Shown: positions 44,224-53,099 of the stretch, piece after piece
Position numbering within the stretch: the stretch's first letter is position 1
Layout of the letters: the number at the start of each line of letters is the position of its first letter
NCBI RefSeq assembly: GCF_036688685.1
Contig: NZ_JAQQPS010000010.1
Coordinates: forward strand, 62,001 to 126,000
From: JALYUM01 sp036688685
GTDB lineage: Bacteria; Pseudomonadota; Gammaproteobacteria; Burkholderiales; Burkholderiaceae_D
Direction: 5' to 3'
Length of the DNA: 64,000 bases
Notes under the pieces: model-generated
Database searches by the model: none
Told to the model about the DNA's origin: nothing
Seen by the model: the letters and a program-made list of their open reading frames with translations, nothing else
Made by a program: the position numbers and the translations under genes

Positions 44224-45185
44224 TTGACTGCAGGCCGGTCATCCATGCGGGTGATCGTTTGCGTCGTGACCGTGCCATCGGCCGCAGTCAGGCGCAGTTG
44301 CACTGGCAGCCAGCGCAGCGCCGGCGCCAGCCACACTTCCAGCACCGGCTGGCCGTTGCCGGCCAGCTGGCGCAGGTGGCGCGTGCCGATCACGCCCAGC
44401 GGCGTGGGCAGGTCTTCGTCGACGGTCACGGCAAAGCGCATTTCCACCAGGCCCTCGGCGCTGGCGACTTCGATCGCCACCTCGTCGACGATCTGATCCG
44501 GTTGCGCCAACCCCATTCCCACCAATTGGAGCAGCAGCGACGCCGGGTCCTGGATGCCGACGCCGTTCGCGTAGCTCAGTGCGCCCACGGTGATGCTGTT
44601 GGGGCCAAAGCTGGCCGTCAGCGTGCCGCCATTGGCCAGGCCCATGCTGCCTTCTGCAGGTGCGATGCCGTTGTCGCCGATCGTCCCCGTGGAGCGCAGC
44701 GGCCCGGTCACGCCGTCGACCGCTACGGTGTAGGTTTTTCCGTCGGTGGTCCACGTGATCTGCGCTGGCGCCTGGGCGCCGTCGTGGCGGGTGACGACAT
44801 AGTCGAGCGTGCTGGAAGGTGGGGTACGCACGCGGTAACGGTTCTGCATGTTGGCAGACATCATCTCGACCTTGGGCAGCGCAGCGGCGGGCGCAGTGTC
44901 GGGAGCGGTTTCGGGTGCCGCTGGCGCCGATGGCGCGGGCACGGCGACGGCAGCTGCCAGCGGCGCCAGCTGCGCCGGGGCGGGGGCTGGCGGCACGGAT
45001 GGCGGCGGCACGGATGGCACCGGCACCGATGGCACCGGCGTGGGCGGCGCCTGCAAGCGCACGACAATCGGTGCGGCCGGCGCCTCCCGTGGCGCGAGCG
45101 CCGTGGGCCCGATGGTCTTGATGGCGAGCACGTGCAGCAGCGCCGACAGTACGCCAAGCACCAGCAGGCGCTGGTAGTGCTTCAT
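44220..45185 (-). CDS. DUF3108 domain protein with proline-rich TonB-like N-terminus
   Basis: 321 residues from the ATG at 45185, which overlaps the upstream gene's stop by ATGA. A single N-terminal membrane segment (about 7-25) is followed by a Pro/Ala/Val-rich stretch to about residue 100 with repeated PSVP units, which could span the periplasm. The rest is DUF3108, a periplasmic beta-rich domain of unknown role (VSYANG-type motif seen as LSYANGVGIQDPASLLL). The longer open frame to 45695 is shadow sequence. Confidence 0.85.
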   Translation of the reverse strand: MKHYQRLLVLGVLSALLHVLAIKTIGPTALAPREAPAAPIVVRLQAPPTPVPSVPVPSVPPPSVPPAPAPAQLAPLAAAVAVPAPSAPAAPETAPDTAPAAALPKVEMMSANMQNRYRVRTPPSSTLDYVVTRHDGAQAPAQITWTTDGKTYTVAVDGVTGPLRSTGTIGDNGIAPAEGSMGLANGGTLTASFGPNSITVGALSYANGVGIQDPASLLLQLVGMGLAQPDQIVDEVAIEVASAEGLVEMRFAVTVDEDLPTPLGVIGTRHLRQLAGNGQPVLEVWLAPALRWLPVQLRLTAADGTVTTQTITRMDDRPAVN

Positions 45186-45520
45186 CGGCGTGCCGGCTGC
45201 CGTCCGAGCAGCCAGGCATCGAGCGCCGCGCCGACCCAGCAAGCCAGCATCACGTAGACCGCCAGTTCGACCACGCCCGAGGTGGTGCCGGCGCGTTCGA
45301 GTTGCGCGGCGATTGCCAGCGGGTCGGGGATTGCGCCCTCGGACACGAGCCGGTTGGCCATCTCGGTTGCGGGCCCGATGACGGTGCGGACGATATACAA
45401 GGCGGCGCCAACCGTCGGAACGATAAACGCCAGCGCGCGGCCACGGCGCTTCAGGAAGACATGGCCGGCGCCGGGAAAAACCAGCAGCGACAGGAGTAGG
45501 GCGTTCGTGGAGCGGGACAT
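45182..45520 (-). CDS. small three-helix membrane protein
   Basis: 112 residues from the ATG at 45520 with AAGGA upstream. Three hydrophobic segments at about 6-24, 31-53 and 80-103; a PGAGHVFLKRRGRAL motif lies between the first two, as in small DUF-type proteins that share the PGxGH turn. Function unknown. Translationally coupled to the DUF3108 gene. Confidence 0.65.
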   Translation of the reverse strand: MSRSTNALLLSLLVFPGAGHVFLKRRGRALAFIVPTVGAALYIVRTVIGPATEMANRLVSEGAIPDPLAIAAQLERAGTTSGVVELAVYVMLACWVGAALDAWLLGRQPARR

Positions 45521-45693
45521 ACATTCCTTGGAAAATACAAGCGCCAGGCGCTTGATCGCGCACAAGCATCATTGTGCCGGACAGCGTAGATTTGCTCAAT
45601 GCGCACAGGAAACTTTCTGCTGCGCAGCAATACGCCACATGATACGCCGGCTGCCCGGCCCGCGTCTTCCATCCGACCATACGAGGAGTTGCC

Positions 45694-45726
45694 ATGACGA
45701 CGTCCTTTCACTGCCAGGCGCGCTGA
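45694..45726 (+). CDS. ten-codon upstream ORF ahead of the chemoreceptor remnant
   Basis: ATG at 45694 with AGGAG (45682-45686) at 7-base spacing encodes MTTSFHCQAR and stops at 45724-45726, one base before the ATG of the next gene. That next ATG has no SD of its own, so re-initiation after this mini-ORF is likely. It could equally be the trimmed end of a lost gene. Confidence 0.4.
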   Translation: MTTSFHCQAR

Positions 45727-45727
45727 C

Positions 45728-46747
45728 ATGCTCTCGCGCCTGCGCCTCGGTTCCAAGCTGCTGCTGGCACCCTTGCTGGTGCTGGTCGTGATGTTGTTTG
45801 TCTCCTGCGCGGCGTACCGCGCCATTGCGCGCGAGGCAGAGGCGCTCGCGGCCGTGGTGCAGCAGCGCGCGGCCCAGACGCGTAGCGCCGCTGAACTTGC
45901 CGCCACCGCGCGCCAGGCCCATGCCGAGGTCTACCAGCTGATCACCTGGATCGGCGCCAGCTTTTCGCAGGCGCGTACCGACACGCTGGTGCGTGGCATC
46001 CACCGCCGCCACGCTGCCATCGCGCGCAGCTTTACCGCGTTGACGCGCCTGACCGCGGAGATTGGCCCGGAAGCGGCGCTGGTGCACCAGGCCGAAATCG
46101 CGTACCGCAGCTACCTTGCCAGTGTGCTGGACGTGATCGCGCTGGCGCGCAACGACCAGTCCATCAGCGCCAACGCGATGACGCGCTCGCAGCGCGCCTT
46201 CGATACCGTCCTGCTGCGCCTGGACGCCCTGACCCGCCTCGAACAATTGCTCGGCGAGCGCGCCGCGGCCGAGGCGGCTGACGAGAGCCGGACCATTGCC
46301 ACGTTGATGCCGGCCGCGCTGATGGCGGCGCTGGCGCTGGCGCTGATCGTGGCGCTGGCTTTGCGCAGCGCGTTGCAGGATGAACTCGATGCGCTGGTCG
46401 CTGCGGCGAATGCGCTTGGCGACGGCGACCTGCGCCCGCGCGCGCCTTTGCGCGGGCGCGATGAAATCTGCAGCGCGGCGCTGGCCCTGGCCGCGGCCAG
46501 GGAAAAGCTCAGCGCACGGCTGCAGGACGTGCTCGAAGGCGCGCGCGCAGTCGCGGCGTCCTCTGGCGCCGACAACGCTCGCTTGCACGAGGACGCACTG
46601 GCGCTGGCACGCAGCGTGATGGCGTTCCAGCTGGACGACAGCGTGGTCACGCCGATGGCGGCACCCTGGCCACGCACAAAAAAAGGGACGCCCGAGCCAT
46701 TCCGGCGGGGGCGTCCTTATCTACGGCTGGCAGTCAGCCGGCGCTAA
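45728..46747 (+). CDS. chemoreceptor-like protein lacking the signalling domain
   Basis: 339 residues. TM1 at about 10-32, a helical periplasmic domain of the 4HB_MCP kind, TM2 at about 193-213, then a HAMP domain (to about residue 265). In a methyl-accepting chemotaxis protein some 230 residues of signalling bundle would follow. Here HAMP runs straight into NARLHEDALALARSVMAFQLDD, which looks like the extreme C-terminus of an MCP after the bundle. So an in-frame deletion is likely. The last ~24 codons run across the gcvP terminator. It cannot bind CheA/CheW in the normal way; it may be inert or act through HAMP alone. Confidence 0.7.
   Translation: MLSRLRLGSKLLLAPLLVLVVMLFVSCAAYRAIAREAEALAAVVQQRAAQTRSAAELAATARQAHAEVYQLITWIGASFSQARTDTLVRGIHRRHAAIARSFTALTRLTAEIGPEAALVHQAEIAYRSYLASVLDVIALARNDQSISANAMTRSQRAFDTVLLRLDALTRLEQLLGERAAAEAADESRTIATLMPAALMAALALALIVALALRSALQDELDALVAAANALGDGDLRPRAPLRGRDEICSAALALAAAREKLSARLQDVLEGARAVAASSGADNARLHEDALALARSVMAFQLDDSVVTPMAAPWPRTKKGTPEPFRRGRPYLRLAVSRR
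46678..46716 (-). terminator. Rho-independent terminator of gcvTHP
   Basis: GGACGCCC (46686-46693) pairs with GGGCGTCC (46709-46716); read on the minus strand it ends in a U-run (46684-46678). It lies inside the 3' end of the convergent chemoreceptor remnant. Confidence 0.8.
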
Positions 46748-46750
46748 AGA

Positions 46751-49636
<2,886 letters not shown>

Positions 49637-49735
49637 AAAGAGGGCAGTGCCGGGCGGGAAGCCGGCGAGCCGGTAGCAAGGAAGACTGAATGGGGCAGGG
49701 CAGTGGTGAACCTGATAACACCTGCGCTCTCAAGA

Positions 49736-49838
49736 CCGTCATCCCGGCGAAGGCCGGGACCCATGCTGAATGTCCGAAACAGGATAAGCCGCCTTGACGC
49801 GGCCTCAGTATGGGCCCCGATTTTCATGGGGGTGACGG
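49736..49838. repeat. REP doublet (REPIN-like) between gcvH and gcvP
   Basis: Unit 1 (49736-49764) begins CCGTCATCCCGGCGAAGG and has an internal hairpin CCCGGC-GAAG-GCCGGG (49743-49758). Unit 2 (49810-49838), in inverted orientation, reads ATGGGCCCCGATTTTCATGG and ends GGGTGACGG. The outer ends pair, so about 100 bases can fold as one long hairpin. CCGTCATCCCGGCG-type palindromes are common dispersed repeats in proteobacteria and are moved by RAYT transposases. Confidence 0.7.
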
Positions 49839-49868
49839 AGCTGGCTTTGCAGGTACTTCGTTGCCAGA

Positions 49869-50249
49869 TTACTCGGCAGTGGCTTTGCCGTAAGCATCGG
49901 CGTCGAGCAGGCCGGCGATCGCGTTGGCATCGGACGGTTTCAGCTTGAACAGCCAGGCGCTGTAGGCGTCGCTGTTGATCGAGTCCGGCGCATCGGCCAC
50001 GGCCGGGTTCACTTCGACCACTTCGCCCGACACGGGCGCGTAGATATCGCTGGCCGCTTTTACCGATTCCACCACGGCGGCGTCGTCGCCGGCGGTGAAC
50101 TGTTTGCCGACCTTCGGCAATTCGACGAACACGATGTCGCCCAGGGCATCCTGTGCGTATTCGGTGATGCCGACGGTCAGGGTGCCGTCGGTTTCAAGGC
50201 GAACCCACTCGTGGGACTCGGTGTATTTCAGATCGGCTGGGATGTTCAT
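49869..50249 (-). CDS. gcvH: glycine cleavage system H protein
   Basis: 126 residues from the ATG at 50249, with GGAGC upstream. Lipoyl-carrier domain with lipoylated Lys64 in VVESVKAASDIYAP. It shuttles the aminomethyl group between GcvP, GcvT and the L protein. It starts 38 bases after gcvT. Confidence 0.98.
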   Translation of the reverse strand: MNIPADLKYTESHEWVRLETDGTLTVGITEYAQDALGDIVFVELPKVGKQFTAGDDAAVVESVKAASDIYAPVSGEVVEVNPAVADAPDSINSDAYSAWLFKLKPSDANAIAGLLDADAYGKATAE

Positions 50250-50287
50250 GTAAAGCTCCTGGGTTTTGGAATAGAGAGTATAAATTA

Positions 50288-51418
50288 TTAGACAGCCAGC
50301 ACTTTGCCGTTGCGGACGAACGGCAGCTTGACGACCGTGGCGGCGAGCTTCTTGTCGCGAATTGCCACGTGCACGGTGTCGCCGATGGCCACATCGAGTG
50401 GCACGCGGGCCAGCGCAATGGCTTGCTGCATGCTTGGGCTGAAGGTGCCGCTGGTGATTTCGCCGAGCGCGCCGGATGCGGCCACCACGCTCTGGTGGGC
50501 ACGCAGGATACCGCCTTTTTCGCGCAGGATCAGGCCGACGAAGTTGGCGTTCTGGCCCATGCGTTGCAGGGCCGCCTTGCCGATAAAATCGCGCTCGCCG
50601 TCGATGACGATGGTCCAGGCCAGGCCGGCGTCGAGCGGGTTGACCGTTTCGTCCATGTCCTGGCCGTACAGGTTCATGCCGGCTTCCAGGCGCAGCGTGT
50701 CGCGCGCACCGAGGCCGGCCGGTTTCACGCCGGCGCCGATCAGGGCATTCCACAGGGCTTCGGCCTGGCCGGCCGGTACGCCGATTTCAAAGCCGTCTTC
50801 GCCGGTGTAGCCGGTGCGTGCGATCATCGCTTCGCCGAATGCGGTGCCGGGAACGATGACGACGTTGAACGGCTTCATCGGCTCGGAGGCGGCTTTCGCG
50901 GTCGGCAGCACTTCCCACACCTTGGCGCGGGCGTTCGGGCCCTGCACGGCGATCAGCGCGATCGGATCATTGCCGTCGCGACGGGCGGTGATGGTGACGC
51001 CGCTGTTGGTGGCGGCGTTTTGGGCCTCGATCCAGGCCACGTCCTTGACGGCGGTGCCGGCATTGACGACCAGGCGGAACCAGGTCTCGGTGAAGTAGTA
51101 GACGATCAGGTCGTCGATGACGAAGCCGTCGGGATTGAGCATGCACGAGTACAGTGCCTTGCCCGGTACTTGCAGCTTGTTGACGTCATTGGCCAGCAGG
51201 CCGCGCAGAAAATTGCGGACCTGATCGCCCTTCAGGTCAACGACGCACATGTGCGAAACGTCGAACATGCCGGCATCGGTACGGACCGCGTCGTGTTCGG
51301 CGATTTGCGAGCCGTAGTTGACGGGCATGTCCCAGCCGCCGAAATCGACCATCTTGGCGCCAAGGGCGCGGTGGGCTGCATTGAGCGGGGTGGTCTGGAG
51401 GGTGGACGATGCGGTCAT
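50288..51418 (-). CDS. gcvT: aminomethyltransferase, T-protein
   Basis: 376 residues. N-terminal FGGWDMPVNYGSQIAEHDAVR and FDVSHMC are folate-binding T-protein signatures; YTGEDGFEIGVP and DTLRLEAGMNLYGQDMDE-type motifs follow. Produces methylene-THF and ammonia from the H-bound intermediate. First gene after the riboswitch, 86 bases downstream of its second aptamer. Confidence 0.97.
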   Translation of the reverse strand: MTASSTLQTTPLNAAHRALGAKMVDFGGWDMPVNYGSQIAEHDAVRTDAGMFDVSHMCVVDLKGDQVRNFLRGLLANDVNKLQVPGKALYSCMLNPDGFVIDDLIVYYFTETWFRLVVNAGTAVKDVAWIEAQNAATNSGVTITARRDGNDPIALIAVQGPNARAKVWEVLPTAKAASEPMKPFNVVIVPGTAFGEAMIARTGYTGEDGFEIGVPAGQAEALWNALIGAGVKPAGLGARDTLRLEAGMNLYGQDMDETVNPLDAGLAWTIVIDGERDFIGKAALQRMGQNANFVGLILREKGGILRAHQSVVAASGALGEITSGTFSPSMQQAIALARVPLDVAIGDTVHVAIRDKKLAATVVKLPFVRNGKVLAV

Positions 51419-51463
51419 GAGGGCAATCCTTGGGCAGGGCGGCAGAATAATATGCCAATATAT

Positions 51464-51507
51464 AGGGGCGGCAGCGTGCCGAAGCTTTGCTGAAGCTGAA
51501 CGCCCCT
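51464..51507 (-). promoter_or_regulatory. possible expression platform of the glycine riboswitch
   Basis: CGCCCCT (51501-51507) can pair with AGGGGCG (51464-51470). The former overlaps the closing strand of aptamer 2 (CCTCTGTCC), so the stem would compete with the folded aptamer. There is no U-run, so control would be translational or Rho-linked rather than intrinsic termination. Confidence 0.4.
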
Positions 51508-51712
51508 CTGTCCATGGTACCTGAGAGATAGCGCGCGCAGTATGTGACTACCGGCGTGCGCCTGCCCCTTCGGTGGGCCGCTGGCTGATGCCGCGGCCGC
51601 TCTCCAGAGTTGAACCGATATTTTCGTCAGTCCCTTGAACGGTCCTTTTGCCTGAGAGTTTTTGGGTGATGCCCCTTCGGCGGTGCGCGCGTGGCGACCC
51701 TCTCCCGATCAA
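51505..51712 (-). ncRNA. tandem glycine riboswitch
   Basis: On the minus strand, aptamer 1 (about 51712-51641) shows GGGAGAG, CCGAAGGGGC and CTCTCAGGCAAAAGGACC; aptamer 2 (about 51609-51505) shows CTCTGGAGAG, CACCGAAGGGGCAGG and CTCTCAGGTACCATGGACAG (20 bases). Both have the conserved glycine-aptamer core in the usual order, 31 bases apart. Such tandem switches raise gcvTHP expression when glycine is plentiful. The 452-base gap 51419-51870 holds this switch, the gcv promoter region and the start of the ClpP-like gene's upstream DNA. Confidence 0.95.
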
Positions 51713-51870
51713 GACTTGCGAGAATAGGCGACTGTGGCGCTGGTGTCAACCTGTGTGGCCTGCCTGGTCATCGGCGTATGCGCGCACGCGTGACGCATGC
51801 GCGCGGAATGTTTCGCGCGATTTTGTTAAACTGGCCCATTCATTCCGTCATCACCATTTTCGGGAGGACT

Positions 51871-52431
51871 ATGAACGGCGAGCAAAGCAGCCCCAGCAAT
51901 GAGGCGTGGTTCACGCTATCAGGCGACGTCAACAGTGACATGGTGCACCGTGTCTTCGAGTCGGTCTCCCGGATGACCGCCGACGGCATCGAAACCGCCC
52001 ACGTGCTGGTCCAGTCGAACGGCGGTTACGTTAGCGACGGGCTGTGCCTGTACAATTTCCTGGCCAACTCTCCGGTCGAGTTCGTGATGTACAACGGCGG
52101 TGCGGTCGCATCGATCGCTGTCATCCTGTACCTGGCCGGCGCGCGCCGCTATGCCAGCGACACCGCGCGCTTCATGGTCCACAAATCGCACGCCACCGCA
52201 TCGCCCGGGGCGCGACCCGATGCCTTGAACATCATCGTCGAGGGCTTGCGCGCCGACGACGCGCGCACCGAGTCCATTTTGCGGCGGCATATCGAACTGA
52301 CGCCCGAGCAGTGGGCCATTCACCAGTATTCCGACCTGCACCTGACGGCGCGCGATGCCAGGACCGCGCGCATGATCACCGCCATCGCCGATTTCGCGCC
52401 ACCGAAAGGTGCCTCGCTGAGCAACATATAA
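51871..52431 (+). CDS. ClpP-like serine protease fold protein
   Basis: 186 residues from the ATG at 51871 with GGGAGG just upstream. ClpP/crotonase-type fold: QSNGG as oxyanion strand, GGAVASIAVILYLAGA with nucleophile Ser81, and MVHKSH with His104 as the likely triad His; a late Asp is plausible. It lacks the ClpP N-terminal axial loop and key ATPase-docking residues are not evident, so it is not the housekeeping ClpP. Possibly an SDH-type or ClpP-like peptidase acting alone. A hairpin follows the gene. Confidence 0.75.
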   Translation: MNGEQSSPSNEAWFTLSGDVNSDMVHRVFESVSRMTADGIETAHVLVQSNGGYVSDGLCLYNFLANSPVEFVMYNGGAVASIAVILYLAGARRYASDTARFMVHKSHATASPGARPDALNIIVEGLRADDARTESILRRHIELTPEQWAIHQYSDLHLTARDARTARMITAIADFAPPKGASLSNI

Positions 52432-52432
52432 A

Positions 52433-52450
52433 TCCCCGCCTGCGCGGGGA
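52433..52450. terminator. hairpin after the ClpP-like gene
   Basis: TCCCCGC (52433-52439) and GCGGGGA (52444-52450) pair around CTGC. The CCCGCCTGCGCGGG core is like a widespread REP class; a weak T-rich stretch follows on the plus strand. Confidence 0.5.
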
Positions 52451-52455
52451 AGCAA

Positions 52456-52755
52456 TTATTTTTTGCTATCGTTCTTGTGACTCTGGCGACCGGCTTCTGC
52501 ATGCTGCTCAGGGGTCCCGCCGCGCTTGCCGCTGGCGGAGCCTGAGGAAGCCGAACGGCCGCCGCTCGCTCCCCCCGCATTCGATCCTCCCCCGGCCGCA
52601 TTCGTGCCCGCGGCCGAGCCGGTGCCGCCGCTTTGGCGATTGGCGTCGTTCTTGTGGCTCTGGCGTCCCGCTTCGGCATGCTGCTCGGGCGTGCCGCCCT
52701 GCACGCTGCCCTGGTTGCCGGATTGCTTGTTGGGGCTTTTTTGGTTCGAGTTCAT
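52456..52755 (-). CDS. KGG-repeat stress-induced protein
   Basis: 99 residues from the ATG at 52755, SD AAAGGA upstream. Highly hydrophilic, no membrane part. Two identical 18-residue units GGTPEQHAEAGRQSHKND (about 20-37 and 79-96) flank a Gly/Ala/Ser-rich linker. The units match the KGG/Con-10/GsiB repeat of desiccation and general stress proteins, which are mostly disordered in solution. Many homologues have more repeats. The longer frame to 53055 has no supported start. Confidence 0.82.
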   Translation of the reverse strand: MNSNQKSPNKQSGNQGSVQGGTPEQHAEAGRQSHKNDANRQSGGTGSAAGTNAAGGGSNAGGASGGRSASSGSASGKRGGTPEQHAEAGRQSHKNDSKK

Positions 52756-53099
52756 GGTGGTCCTTTCGACGTTGGAAAAAGTCCTGCTGTCTGCTCGCGC
52801 CCGCATGATCGTGACGGAGGAGCAAGCATCATCCGGCAGCGGGATGTCGATCGGTATCGGCGCGGCACTTGAGTACCTGTAGGAATAAAACTGACAAGGG
52901 CTGCTGCCAAAATCTGTGCTTCCGTTTCTGAAATACAGACATTCTGGCAAATCAGATGTCGGGAAGATATGGCTTTGCTGACCGCAATACAACACCGCCC
53001 GAGAATTCTGATTCTCCTGCCCAATTGTGATTGCCATGTGGAAATATACTGGCATAATGACACCTGCACACTGTAGTATCTCGAAAGGTAAACTGCGCC
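52756..53099. other. 344-base intergenic region between KGG gene and DUF1631
   Basis: Divergent upstream region. It holds the promoter proposed at 53031-53058 and presumably the stress promoter of the KGG gene. No further gene, RNA or repeat was found. Confidence 0.6.
53031..53058 (+). promoter_or_regulatory. candidate sigma70 promoter of the DUF1631 gene
   Basis: TTGCCA (53031-53036), 16 bases, CATAAT (53053-53058), 42 bases before the ATG. Confidence 0.5.

Noticed and set aside
44880..45070. Repeated Pro-Ser-Val-Pro coding stretch as a DNA repeat element
   Set aside because: It is in-frame low-complexity linker of the DUF3108 protein, not an inserted element.
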